DNA of 64,000 nucleotides, from NCBI GenBank assembly GCA_047619465.1, contig JBLHJW010000001.1, positions 37,769 to 101,768 on the forward strand, given 5' to 3'. Below, one piece after another: positions 8,442 to 16,810 of this stretch. The position numbers were made by a program, and so were the translations under genes. This DNA comes from CAYHDV01 sp047619465 (lineage in GTDB: Bacteria; Patescibacteriota; Minisyncoccia; Phycocordibacterales; CSBR16-119). The notes below the pieces were generated by a model. It was not told the origin of the DNA and made no database searches. It was given only the letters and a program-made list of their open reading frames with translations. Within the stretch, counting starts at the first letter, position 1, and each line of letters opens with the position of its first letter.

Positions 8442-9209
8442 TTATCTCAAATAGACATATCTTGCCCATCTCTTCTCCCCTGTCTTTTTTATCTGTCCCC
8501 TATCAATTAAATACTGGAGGTCTCTTTGGATTGTTTTTGACGCAACCCCCTCTACAATGGACATAATGTCTTTTACACTTATATCTCCTTTGTCTTTTAT
8601 AAACTCAATTATTTTATCAATTCTGGTAGACTTTTCCTCTGAAACATGTCTCTTATCTAATTTTTCTATCGTTTTAGGTGGGGCATTTTCTGTAAATAAA
8701 ACATCAATGTCTTTTTGAATTGCTGAAGGTTTTTTCAGTTTCTGATTATTTAAAGAAGATCCATTAATCCAATCTTCGTCTATAGAAACTCTGGACACTG
8801 GACCTCCACTTGAAAGGTCTAACATCTCATCTCCAAAAGACTGCTTATTATTCTTTAGATCGCTCAAGACAGAATTAATTGCCTCCTTAAGCAGGCTATA
8901 GTTATGTTCTGAAACATCCCCAGAAGACCAGAGAGTAAATATTTGTTTCTCGATAAGAAGAAGAACTTCTTCGATATGACCGAAAATAATCTCTTTATCA
9001 AGGGGGCCTTTTTTGTGAAAGCTAGCCGTATAAGAAAGTAGTAGGTTTGAGTTTTTACGAAGAGAAATTCTGAAGGGGTCAGACTCTAAAAGACACTTAG
9101 ATAAGACAGCTGTCGCCACACTTATCTTGTGTGTTTTTTTTATTATAAAAGACATGTCTTTTATAAGACCCTTTATCTCAGTCATTATTTTATGTTTATC
9201 ATTTAACAT
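8442..9209 (-). CDS. DeoR-like winged-helix regulator with N-terminal helical domain
   Basis: 255 residues. The N-terminal half is helical (KISVATAVLSKCLLESDPFRISLRKN), a pattern I recall from a regulator family common in Patescibacteria. A low-complexity linker covers about 130-195. The C-terminal 58 residues form a winged helix-turn-helix (STRIDKIIEFIKDKGDISVKD, then ASKTIQRDLQYLIDRG). It probably represses its own gene, because a perfect 24-bp palindrome lies in its first codons and two related sites lie upstream. Met19 (ATG at 9153-9155) falls at the centre of that palindrome and is a credible alternative start. Target genes beyond itself are unknown. Confidence 0.7.
   Translation of the reverse strand: MLNDKHKIMTEIKGLIKDMSFIIKKTHKISVATAVLSKCLLESDPFRISLRKNSNLLLSYTASFHKKGPLDKEIIFGHIEEVLLLIEKQIFTLWSSGDVSEHNYSLLKEAINSVLSDLKNNKQSFGDEMLDLSSGGPVSRVSIDEDWINGSSLNNQKLKKPSAIQKDIDVLFTENAPPKTIEKLDKRHVSEEKSTRIDKIIEFIKDKGDISVKDIMSIVEGVASKTIQRDLQYLIDRGQIKKTGEKRWARYVYLR
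9143..9166. promoter_or_regulatory. perfect 24-bp palindrome, probable operator of the adjacent regulator
   Basis: Half-site TGTCTTTTATAA and its exact complement meet at 9154/9155, within the 5' codons of the regulator gene. The same 12-base half-site recurs at 9232-9243. Confidence 0.65.
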
Positions 9210-9231
9210 GAGGTATTTCTGTCGTTTATAA

Positions 9232-9276
9232 TGTCTTTTATAAAAATCGTTTATACTCTAATAGACATGTCCATTA
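9232..9276. promoter_or_regulatory. operator-like sites between the regulator and ftsK
   Basis: An exact half-site TGTCTTTTATAA lies at 9232-9243, and an imperfect palindrome TAATAGACATGTCCATTA at 9259-9276 shares the GACATGTC centre of the 9143-9166 site. They lie between the regulator and ftsK, which are divergently transcribed. Confidence 0.5.
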
Positions 9277-9403
9277 TAGCCAAAGCTGTTTAAATATCAA
9301 GCTATGTGGCTTCTACGCAGAACCATAATGAATAAATATAGGACATGAGAAAAGTGCAATGTTTTCAACGTTTTTTAAAGAAACTCTTTTAATCTTTTCT
9401 TGC

Positions 9404-9409
9404 TATAAT
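9404..9409 (+). promoter_or_regulatory. -10 box of ftsK
   Basis: TATAAT, 14 bases before the ftsK ATG. It predicts a leader of only about eight bases, and no clear -35 was seen. Confidence 0.55.
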
Positions 9410-9423
9410 ATTAGGATAACAAC

Positions 9424-11583
9424 ATGGCACGAAAGAAAAAGAAGGCAAACAATCTACTGACTCCTGAAGCAAAGCGTACGCTCTACGCCATTGTTTTATT
9501 TTTGGTTGCCATATTTATAGTGCTAGGATCTCTAAATGTTGCTGGACCAGCTGGCTTGGCTGTTCACAAGGCTTTGATGTTTCTCTTTGGGTATGGATTC
9601 ATATTTGTTCCTGTACTTGCTATAGCTTACGGATCATACCTATTTAACTTTATTGAAAGCGTAGACAGGAAAACAATCATTGGATCTATTCTACTTATTG
9701 TTTCATCTCTTGGACTGTTGTCTCTTGCAGGAGAGGAAGCTGGAGGTCTAATTGGTAAGCTAATTCAAAATCCTTTAGTAAAACTATTAGATATATATGT
9801 GGGAGCAATACTACTCCTAGGAGTCTTTGCTTCTTCAATAGTTCTTGTTTTTAATATACCTCTATCCTTGAATGCTTTCAAAGTAAAGCTTTCTTCTATC
9901 TTTAAGAAGAGGACAAAGGAGATCGATAGTGATCACGAAGAAGACGAATATGAAGAAGATTATGAAGAAGAGGAATATGAAGAAGATTATGAAGAAGAGG
10001 AAAAAGAAACTTCTGAACCAACAATAACAACCAACGAAGAAGACGAAATGTTTTCTGGATCTTTCGAGTTCAAAGAGTACACTCCACCACCCCTATCTCT
10101 CCTAGCAAAAGACAAAGGTAAGCCAAACGTTGGAGACATAAAAGCAAACTCTAATATAATTAAAATAACTCTACAAAACTTCGGTATTGAAGTTGAGATG
10201 GATGAAATAACAGTTGGTCCAACGATTACAAGGTATGCCATGAAGCCAGCTCAAGGTGTAAAGATATCTAGAATAATAGGATTGAAAAACGATCTATCTC
10301 TAGCTCTAGCCGCTCACCCTATCAGAATTCAAGCTCCTATTCCAGGAAAGGCCCTCGTCGGTGTAGAAGTACCTAACAAAACAAAATCAATGGTTGGTCT
10401 TGGTAACCTTGTTGCAACACGAGAGTTCCAAGAAAGTCCAAAAGATCTACTTGTTGCTCTTGGTAAAGGGGTGTCAGGTAAGCCACAGTACACAAACATC
10501 GCAAAAATGCCTCACCTTCTTATTGCTGGTGCGACTGGTGCAGGTAAATCTGTAACGGTTCATGCGATCATAACGTCACTTCTGTATAGAAATGGGCCTG
10601 CGAATCTACGCTTCATAATGGTTGACCCAAAAAGAGTTGAACTTACTTTATATAACAAAATACCTCACCTGCTAACACCAGTTATCAAAGAAGCAAAGAA
10701 AGCCATCCTTGCTCTAAACTGGGCTATAAAAGAAATGGAACGGAGGTATGACATCCTAGAATCAGAAGCAGTGAGAGATCTTCAGTCATATCATAAAAAG
10801 TTTGAAGAAGAAAAGGAAGCCGGGATTGACGATGAAGAAAAAGGAATGGAGAGACTTCCCTACATTGTTATTATTATCGATGAGGTGGCAGATATAATGC
10901 AGACTTACCCAAGAGAGCTTGAGTCTGGGGTTGTTCGTCTAGCTCAGATGAGTCGAGCTATTGGAATTCACTTAATACTTTCAACTCAAAGGCCATCAGT
11001 AAATGTGGTAACAGGACTTATCAAAGCAAACGTCCCTGCTAGACTTGCTCTACAAGTGGCTTCACAGGTTGATTCTAAAACAATTCTGGACCAGTCTGGA
11101 GCAGAAACACTACTTGGAGCAGGAGATATGCTTTACCTATCTGGTGACATGTCTCAACCTGAGCGTATACAATGTGCATTTATTTCTGAAGGAGAAGTTA
11201 AAGCTGTTGTTAAGTACCTAGCCAAAGCCTACCAAGACGAGGTTCAAGAAGAAATAATCTTTACAAAAGAACAGGAAGGAGTTCGAGGTTCTATCTTCTC
11301 TTCGTCTGTTAACGATGACGATGATGATGACCTATACGAAGAAGCAAGAGAGCTAGTTATCAATACAAAGAAAGCCAGCACTTCCTATCTACAGAGGAAG
11401 CTAAAAATAGGATACTCGCGAGCTGCTAGGCTAATTGATATACTAGAAGAGCGAGGAGTTGTTGGACCAGCAAATGGTTCAAAGCCTCGAGACGTACATG
11501 AAAAGGCCGACAACGAAGTCGAAGAGTACGAAGAAGAGTTAGAAGATGAATCAACAGAAGACTATGATCAAGAGGAAGAATAG
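9424..11583 (+). CDS. ftsK: DNA translocase FtsK/SpoIIIE
   Basis: 719 residues. Four membrane segments (about 21-40, 50-75, 84-101, 122-144) anchor the protein at the septum. A strongly acidic E/D/Y-rich linker covers 168-208. The alpha domain begins near 235. The RecA-like motor has Walker A GATGAGKS at 369-376 and Walker B YIVIIIDEVADIM near 480. The C-terminal winged-helix gamma domain (about 640-690, YLQRKLKIGYSRAARLIDILEERGVVG) reads chromosome polarity. FtsK pumps DNA through the closing septum and promotes dimer resolution by Xer. An acidic tail follows the gamma domain. A small Ig-like membrane-anchored protein gene overlaps its 3' end. Confidence 0.95.
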   Translation: MARKKKKANNLLTPEAKRTLYAIVLFLVAIFIVLGSLNVAGPAGLAVHKALMFLFGYGFIFVPVLAIAYGSYLFNFIESVDRKTIIGSILLIVSSLGLLSLAGEEAGGLIGKLIQNPLVKLLDIYVGAILLLGVFASSIVLVFNIPLSLNAFKVKLSSIFKKRTKEIDSDHEEDEYEEDYEEEEYEEDYEEEEKETSEPTITTNEEDEMFSGSFEFKEYTPPPLSLLAKDKGKPNVGDIKANSNIIKITLQNFGIEVEMDEITVGPTITRYAMKPAQGVKISRIIGLKNDLSLALAAHPIRIQAPIPGKALVGVEVPNKTKSMVGLGNLVATREFQESPKDLLVALGKGVSGKPQYTNIAKMPHLLIAGATGAGKSVTVHAIITSLLYRNGPANLRFIMVDPKRVELTLYNKIPHLLTPVIKEAKKAILALNWAIKEMERRYDILESEAVRDLQSYHKKFEEEKEAGIDDEEKGMERLPYIVIIIDEVADIMQTYPRELESGVVRLAQMSRAIGIHLILSTQRPSVNVVTGLIKANVPARLALQVASQVDSKTILDQSGAETLLGAGDMLYLSGDMSQPERIQCAFISEGEVKAVVKYLAKAYQDEVQEEIIFTKEQEGVRGSIFSSSVNDDDDDDLYEEARELVINTKKASTSYLQRKLKIGYSRAARLIDILEERGVVGPANGSKPRDVHEKADNEVEEYEEELEDESTEDYDQEEE

Positions 11584-11950
11584 TGAGAGTTTTATTGATT
11601 ATAAGAGGGTTTTCGTAACCCTTGGACTAATTACTTTTTTTGTTCTATTGCTGATCTTTACATATAGTAGAATAAGTCATATATGGAGAGGTATAAACCT
11701 AACCGTATCTTATCCAATAAGTGGAGAATCTATAGAGAGCCAGCTAATCTATATCGAAGGCTCTGCACCAAAAGCAATAGAGCTAACAGTCAACGGAAAC
11801 AGTACCTTTGTCTCAAGGGATGGTGAATTCTCATACCCTATCCCAGTACATAATGGGTACAATGAGATACACATTGAAGCGACAGACAAGTTTGATAATA
11901 CGACGAAAGAAATATTAAAAATTAACGGAATAACCAAATCTTCTGATTAA
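11546..11950 (+). CDS. single-pass membrane protein with extracytoplasmic Ig-like domain
   Basis: 134 residues with one membrane helix at about 22-44 (VFVTLGLITFFVLLLIFTY) and an outside beta domain (INLTVSYPISGESIESQLIYIEG...NGYNEIHIEATDKFDNTTKE), similar to the glucodextranase-B-like Ig fold. The ATG at 11546 overlaps ftsK by 38 bases; ATG 11564 is an alternative. The overlap implies translational coupling, so it may act at the division site with FtsK, but no function is known. Confidence 0.65.
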   Translation: MNQQKTMIKRKNSESFIDYKRVFVTLGLITFFVLLLIFTYSRISHIWRGINLTVSYPISGESIESQLIYIEGSAPKAIELTVNGNSTFVSRDGEFSYPIPVHNGYNEIHIEATDKFDNTTKEILKINGITKSSD

Positions 11951-12108
11951 TAATTTACCAAGTCATTTGTAGAAAATGCGCAGTGAGTCGTAGTTAAAAA
12001 TTTTAAATACTAGCATCGCTAATATGAAAAATTTTTAACAAGATGCAACAAGTATTTACAGAAATGGCGAAGTGTAAATTATTAATTATAAGATTAAAAC
12101 ATAACAAT

Positions 12109-13269
12109 ATGGCAGCAAAAAAACCCAAAGAGAAAGAGGAAAAAATTGATCAACCTAAGAAAACTGAAAAGGAAGATTCTGTGAAGCCAGTGGAAGAAAA
12201 GAAAATAACCGCTGTCGAGAAAAAAGAAATTGAAAAAGCAGAAAAGGTAAAGGAGGCTGATGCAAATGCAATCCAAGACACCATCAAGTCCATCCAAACA
12301 AAGTTCGGTGAAGGAGCAATCATGAAGCTTGGAGGTATTCCAAGTGTCGATATTGGAGCTGTTTCCACTGGATCACTAGGACTCGATGCTGCGCTTGGAG
12401 TCGGCGGACTACCCAAAGGACGAGTTGTAGAGATATATGGACCAGAATCATCTGGTAAAACAACACTGTCTCTACACGTAATAGCAGAAGCTCAAAAAGC
12501 AGGAGGTGTGTGTGCTTTTATAGATGCCGAACATGCTATCGACCCAGAATATGCCAAGAAGCTTGGAGTAGATATTGACAACCTTCTAATATCTCAACCA
12601 GACACAGGAGAGCAAGCACTGGAGATCACAGAGAGCCTTGTGCGTTCTGGAAAGATAACACTTATCGTTATTGACTCTGTGGCAGCTCTAACACCTAAAG
12701 ACGAAATAGAGGGAGATATGGGAGCCTACCACGTAGGGAAACAGGCTAGACTGATGTCACAGGCTTTGCGTAAGCTTACAGCTCTGACAGCCAAGACAAA
12801 TACAATGATCATCTTCATTAACCAGATCCGAATGAAAATCGGAGTTATGTTTGGTTCTCCGGAGACAACACCTGGAGGAAAAGCTCTAAAGTTCTACACT
12901 TCTGTAAGGCTTGATATCAGAAGAATTGCTCAGATTAAAAAAGGTGAAGATGTTGTAGGAGCTCGAACACGAGTAAAGGTGGTAAAAAACAAAGTTGCCG
13001 CACCGTTTAAGAAAACTGAATTCGATATTATCTACAATGAAGGAATCTCACGATCAGGAGAACTTCTTGCTCTAGGAGAAAAGATGGGAATAGTTAAGAA
13101 GTCAGGAGCATCCTACAGCTACCTCCCTGCCGACGGTGGAGATGAAGTGAAGCTTGCTCGTGGATATGATGCAACTCGAAAAGTTCTTGAAGATAAAGAC
13201 AACAAGAAACTTCTCTCTTCCCTGCTTAAAGATGTAAAGAAAGGGTTGAAGGATGAGAAGAATCAGTAA
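12109..13269 (+). CDS. recA: recombinase RecA with a charged N-terminal extension
   Basis: 386 residues from the ATG at 12109 (MAAKKPKEKEE), versus about 350 in typical RecA. The first ~55 residues are almost entirely Lys/Glu and precede the usual first RecA helix (IQDTIKSIQTKFGEGAIMKLG). The core has Walker A GPESSGKT, the DAEHAIDPEYAKKLGVD block, Walker B LIVIDSVAAL, the DNA-binding loops (GDMGAYHVGKQARLMSQALR; NQIRMKIGVMFGSPETTPGG) and a normal C-terminus. It catalyses strand exchange and promotes LexA-type self-cleavage. An upstream in-frame start exists at 12043, but ATG 12109 directly starts the lysine-rich tail and looks more natural. Confidence 0.95.
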   Translation: MAAKKPKEKEEKIDQPKKTEKEDSVKPVEEKKITAVEKKEIEKAEKVKEADANAIQDTIKSIQTKFGEGAIMKLGGIPSVDIGAVSTGSLGLDAALGVGGLPKGRVVEIYGPESSGKTTLSLHVIAEAQKAGGVCAFIDAEHAIDPEYAKKLGVDIDNLLISQPDTGEQALEITESLVRSGKITLIVIDSVAALTPKDEIEGDMGAYHVGKQARLMSQALRKLTALTAKTNTMIIFINQIRMKIGVMFGSPETTPGGKALKFYTSVRLDIRRIAQIKKGEDVVGARTRVKVVKNKVAAPFKKTEFDIIYNEGISRSGELLALGEKMGIVKKSGASYSYLPADGGDEVKLARGYDATRKVLEDKDNKKLLSSLLKDVKKGLKDEKNQ

Positions 13270-13292
13270 TTATAGGTTAATAATTCAACGTT

Positions 13293-13946
13293 ATGGAAAA
13301 ATCACCTTACGAAAATTTAAATACTAGAGGGTCAGAATTAGATAAGAGAGAAAAACCCAGAAGTTCAGAATTGGATCTAAGATCCCAGGAAGAAATCGAT
13401 GAAACAGCACACCTAAATCCAAAAGAATGGAAAGACTCTGAAGGGGTTGTTGATACAGATGATTCCTTTGAGACTTTTGGTGAGTCAAAAGAAGAAGAGG
13501 AGGAGGACGATCTGGGAGGAATAGTTACTGAAGAAGAAGTCGGTAATGTGGAAGCAGAAGATATAAGAATTAAAAGAGAGGCGGACCTAGATAGAATGGA
13601 AAAGAAGGCGGCGTTAGAGATTACTGATATAGACAGAGAAGCTACTCTAATGAAAGAGCTCCAGCAAGATCACCCGGAAAGAGACGAAGAGCCCTTCCGA
13701 CAAAGCATGACAGGTCACATTCTTGGTTCGGAAAAAATTGACAGAAGGGAGATCAAGGATTTTAAAAAGAGACAGACTAACTGGGATAATCAAAAGACAG
13801 AAAAAAAGAAAGATTATTATCGTGCAGATAATCCAGAGAAAGTGGCAGCTAAAAAAGATGCAAAAAAAGGAAACAAAAAAGGATTCTTTGGAAAAGTTCT
13901 CAACATGTTTAAAAGTGACGATAGCGACCAAAACAAAGCAGCATAA
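13293..13946 (+). CDS. hypothetical highly charged, probably disordered protein
   Basis: 217 residues, mostly Glu, Asp, Lys and Arg with very few hydrophobic positions; no domain is recognised. The last 25 residues (KKGFFGKVLNMFKSD) could be a short amphipathic, membrane- or partner-binding helix. It follows recA by 23 bases and is closed by a terminator, so it is probably cotranscribed with recA. Confidence 0.6.
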   Translation: MEKSPYENLNTRGSELDKREKPRSSELDLRSQEEIDETAHLNPKEWKDSEGVVDTDDSFETFGESKEEEEEDDLGGIVTEEEVGNVEAEDIRIKREADLDRMEKKAALEITDIDREATLMKELQQDHPERDEEPFRQSMTGHILGSEKIDRREIKDFKKRQTNWDNQKTEKKKDYYRADNPEKVAAKKDAKKGNKKGFFGKVLNMFKSDDSDQNKAA

Positions 13947-13950
13947 ACAA

Positions 13951-13980
13951 AAAAGCCTTGGCAAACGCCAAGGCTTTTTA
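13951..13980 (+). terminator. intrinsic terminator after the recA operon
   Basis: AAAAGCCTTGGC/GCCAAGGCTTTTT hairpin with loop AAAC. The flanking A- and T-runs let it serve the facing 13984 gene as well. Confidence 0.9.
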
Positions 13981-13983
13981 ATA

Positions 13984-14523
13984 TCAAGGATATATTGTCT
14001 TTACAAATGAATCCTGGAAATAAACGTCTTCCGTAGGTTGATAGTGAATATTGTCTATAGGACAAGATCTCTGACAACTCAGTCCTTCTAAGGAGCATGG
14101 GACAAAACCTCTTCCCACAAACCCAGGAAAGGGATCAGTTAAATCCTCTACCACAGGTCTGACAACAGACCTTGGACAAACACTTGTTTTTTTTATTGAC
14201 CTTCGAGGGTTATTTGGTGTTATGTAACCTGCTGCCCCCTTACTAAAGCCAGGGCAATGCTTGTTGAGATAATCTTCTATTTCTCGTTCTTCTAAATTTA
14301 CTTTTATGTACACAGTTCTTTCGAAGATCGGGAAATCGTTAACCCAATCCATATCTACTTTCTGCCCTTTGCTATAGTAAATATTAACCATAACTCCTTT
14401 AACTTCTGTTGTTAAGACATTACTGCTGTCCATGTTCCAGGGTGGAGGCATATTCATCATATATGTTTGACATCTTTCAACCAAACAAATTTTATAAAGA
14501 CTCTTTATTATTCCATTTTCCAT
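13984..14523 (-). CDS. hypothetical protein with cysteine-rich C-terminus
   Basis: 179 residues, family not recognised. The central part (KGVMVNIYYSKGQKVDMDW, FERTVYIKVNLEEREIEDYLNKHCPGF) looks like a folded alpha/beta unit. The C-terminal third has clustered cysteines (CPRSVV, PCSLEGLSCQRSCP). It faces the recA operon across a shared terminator. Met22 or Met24 are alternative starts. The ORF is long and free of opposing genes, so I accept it as coding. Confidence 0.5.
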   Translation of the reverse strand: MENGIIKSLYKICLVERCQTYMMNMPPPWNMDSSNVLTTEVKGVMVNIYYSKGQKVDMDWVNDFPIFERTVYIKVNLEEREIEDYLNKHCPGFSKGAAGYITPNNPRRSIKKTSVCPRSVVRPVVEDLTDPFPGFVGRGFVPCSLEGLSCQRSCPIDNIHYQPTEDVYFQDSFVKTIYP

Positions 14524-14588
14524 TTAATCTGCTTAAGTACCGCTTTTCCATAAGACTAATAAAAAGTTGCTCATAAGTCAATTTTGTT

Positions 14589-14594
14589 TATAAT
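14589..14594 (+). promoter_or_regulatory. -10 box of efp
   Basis: TATAAT nine bases before the efp ATG. The predicted start of transcription is within two or three bases of the start codon. Confidence 0.55.
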
Positions 14595-14603
14595 GGAACC
14601 ATT

Positions 14604-15182
14604 ATGCTGAGTTACAATGAGATAAAAGAGCGAAGGATTATTATTCACAACGGAGAGCCCTGCGAGGTTCTTTCATCACATGTGTTCCGTAAACAGGCTC
14701 GTAAGCCAGTGAATCAGACCAAGCTGAAGAACCTGGTATCAGGAAAAGTTGTTGAACACTCTTTCCACACGTCAGACAAGGCAGAGGAAGCAGATGTGAC
14801 AAAGAAAGATGTTATTTTTATCTACGAAGCTAAAGGTGAGTACTGGTTCCACCCAGAAGGAGATAAAACCGGTAGATTTGCAATAGATGCGAGAACAATT
14901 GGAGACGACACTATCAAGTTTCTAAAGGCAAACTCCCCTGCCAAGATGCTTATATTTGAATACAAAGATGAAGAGCGTATCATCGGAGTCAAACTCCCAA
15001 TGAAAATGACTTTCAAAGTCAAAGATGCTCCCCCAGGAATCAAAGGAAATACCGCTACAGGAGGAGACAAAGTCGTCACACTAGAAAATGGCACAAAAAT
15101 CACAACACCACTCTTCATAGAAGTCGGACAGGAGATTATAGTAAACACAGAGAAAGCAGAGTATGTAGAAAGAGCTAAATAA
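14604..15182 (+). CDS. efp: elongation factor P with divergent tip loop
   Basis: 192 residues with the three beta-barrel domains of EF-P: KOW-like N-domain, OB domain (YWFHPEGDKTGRFAID) and C-terminal domain (NGTKITTPLFIEVGQEIIVNTEKAEYVERAK). EF-P enters the ribosomal E site and relieves stalling at consecutive prolines. The tip loop, which in E. coli reads PGKGQAF with the modified lysine, is FRKQARKPVNQ here. The usual lysine position is displaced, and several basic residues replace it. No EpmA/B-like modifier is in the window. Confidence 0.92.
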   Translation: MLSYNEIKERRIIIHNGEPCEVLSSHVFRKQARKPVNQTKLKNLVSGKVVEHSFHTSDKAEEADVTKKDVIFIYEAKGEYWFHPEGDKTGRFAIDARTIGDDTIKFLKANSPAKMLIFEYKDEERIIGVKLPMKMTFKVKDAPPGIKGNTATGGDKVVTLENGTKITTPLFIEVGQEIIVNTEKAEYVERAK

Positions 15183-15183
15183 A

Positions 15184-15210
15184 AAAACGCCTTACGGCGA
15201 TTTTTTATTT
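15184..15210 (+). terminator. intrinsic terminator between efp and rpsR
   Basis: CGCC/GGCG stem with loop TTAC, extended by A6/T6 pairs. It can work for both facing genes. Confidence 0.8.
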
Positions 15211-15226
15211 ACCTTCTCAGCGTTTT

Positions 15227-15427
15227 CTACTCAGCGACGTATGCCATAAGTGACATAAATCGTGCGTGCTTGATGGCTTCTGCCACCCTTCGCTGATTCT
15301 TTGCAGTCAGTCCTGTTCTTCGTCGGCTCATGATTCGTCCGGAAGGATTGATGAACTTTCCTAGTATATCGATATCTCGAAAGTCGATATGTGGAATATT
15401 GTTTTGTGTGTAGTAATCTTGTTTCAT
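15227..15427 (-). CDS. rpsR: 30S ribosomal protein S18
   Basis: 66 residues with the S18 core (IDFRDIDILGKFINPSGRIMSRRRTGL, then KNQRRVAEAIKHARFMSLM). It binds the 30S platform together with S6. It is the last gene of rpsF-ssb-rpsR, after a 177-base gap. Confidence 0.95.
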   Translation of the reverse strand: MKQDYYTQNNIPHIDFRDIDILGKFINPSGRIMSRRRTGLTAKNQRRVAEAIKHARFMSLMAYVAE

Positions 15428-15604
15428 ATTTTTATCTTTTTACAATTTTAAATAATTTATCTTTTTACAGATTAGAATATCTAGTTTTTTAAAATTACTT
15501 TAGATTTTTATTTTCTAACCGAGAAATATCTTGAAGCGGGAGAGATACTCCAGCGAAAGATTTTTGAGGGAGAGCAAATAAAAAGATGAAATGATTTTAG
15601 AAAA

Positions 15605-16057
15605 CTAGAATGGGATGTCGTCAGGGTTGATGTCTACATCAGGATATTCTACTTCTGGAGCTGGTTGCTCCTTATTTGCAGAGTCTGCCTGTGGTGCACT
15701 ACTTGCCCCACCGCCATATGAAGCTCCATCACCTTTTGAACCAAACTGAATATTATCTGCAACAATTTCTGTTCGATAGTTTTTCTTGCCATCTTGACCA
15801 TCCCAAGACCGAGTTTGAATTCTACCTTCAATAAGAAGCGAACTTCCTTTCTTCATGTACTGAGAAACAGTCTCAGCTTGTCGTCCAAAGACAACAACGT
15901 TGTGGAACTGAACCTCTTCTTTCTTTTGCCCGTCTTGACCTTTCCAAGTTCGGTTTGTAGCTACACCAAATGATGCAACTTTGATTCCAGATGGAAGAGC
16001 TTTTAGTTCTGGATCCTTTGTTAGGTTCCCTATAATAATAGCTTTGTTTAGATACAT
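15605..16057 (-). CDS. ssb: single-stranded DNA-binding protein
   Basis: 150 residues. An OB fold (1-105; MYLNKAIIIGNLTKDPELK, FGVATNRTWK) is followed by a Gly/Ser/Ala/Gln/Pro linker and the acidic tip DINPDDIPF, which recruits partner proteins. It is placed between S6 and S18 as in most bacteria. Confidence 0.95.
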   Translation of the reverse strand: MYLNKAIIIGNLTKDPELKALPSGIKVASFGVATNRTWKGQDGQKKEEVQFHNVVVFGRQAETVSQYMKKGSSLLIEGRIQTRSWDGQDGKKNYRTEIVADNIQFGSKGDGASYGGGASSAPQADSANKEQPAPEVEYPDVDINPDDIPF

Positions 16058-16103
16058 AAATATATTTAATTTAAATTAATAACTTTAATACCTTTATTAT
16101 ACC

Positions 16104-16643
16104 TTAAACTTCTTCTGATGCAGTTTCTTGGTCTTTGCCATCCTCTTTGGCTTCACCTTCTACCTTATCTGCAGATTCATCGTCTAGCATCTTGTCTAAC
16201 TGCTCATCAACCTTCTTTTCACTCATGTCTCCCTCAACAACAGGCTCTGGAGCTTTCTCAACTTTCCTAACAGGCGCTGCAACAATCTCCTTTCCTTGAA
16301 GAATTGCAAAAACGTCTTTAGAAATCATTGTGTTCTCCTTTACTGTCTTCAGAGTCAAGTAACGCAAAAGCACCTTGATATTATCAAGTCCCTTTTTTAC
16401 ATCTTGAGCTTCAGACTGCTCTACATCGTACTTTACCCACCCAAAGTGAGCTGTCTCGTGAGTTTTATACTTGTTGTCCATTCGGTGACGAATAGAATAT
16501 GCAAGATTAATAACTTGAGGATATTCTTCTGAAATAATTTCTCCACCTTTTGAAGTAATAACCTCCTTTAGCTTCCCTACTTGTGTTGCAAGCTCATCGC
16601 TAGCAAGAGTAGGTAGAAACGAAAATGATGTTTCGTAAATCAT
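16104..16643 (-). CDS. rpsF: 30S ribosomal protein S6 with acidic C-terminal tail
   Basis: 179 residues from the ATG at 16643 (MIYETSFSFLPTLAS). An upstream reading to 16724 adds 27 residues unlike S6. The S6 fold covers about 1-100. A ~70-residue acidic tail (ending QETASEEV) follows, longer than the oligo-Glu tail known from other S6 proteins. It is the first gene of the S6-SSB-S18 operon. Confidence 0.92.
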   Translation of the reverse strand: MIYETSFSFLPTLASDELATQVGKLKEVITSKGGEIISEEYPQVINLAYSIRHRMDNKYKTHETAHFGWVKYDVEQSEAQDVKKGLDNIKVLLRYLTLKTVKENTMISKDVFAILQGKEIVAAPVRKVEKAPEPVVEGDMSEKKVDEQLDKMLDDESADKVEGEAKEDGKDQETASEEV

Positions 16644-16755
16644 ATATTTGTAATTTTTTAAAATCTTTGTAAATGTCTGTCTCGAACCAATGCGATACGC
16701 TATCAGTGCGCATCGAACAGACAAAAGAGATATTACCAGAGAGAGCTCTATATGT

Positions 16756-16785
16756 CAAAAGCCCTTTTCGGGGCTTTTGGTCTTT
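16756..16785. terminator. hairpin CAAAAGCCC/GGGCTTTTG
   Basis: Nine-base perfect stem with loop TTTTCG between the minus-strand 16811 gene and rpsF. The trailing T-rich stretch is clearer on the plus strand, but the T-rich arm also allows minus-strand use. Confidence 0.5.
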
Positions 16786-16810
16786 ATTTATCTTTTAGAT
16801 ATAAAACTAT

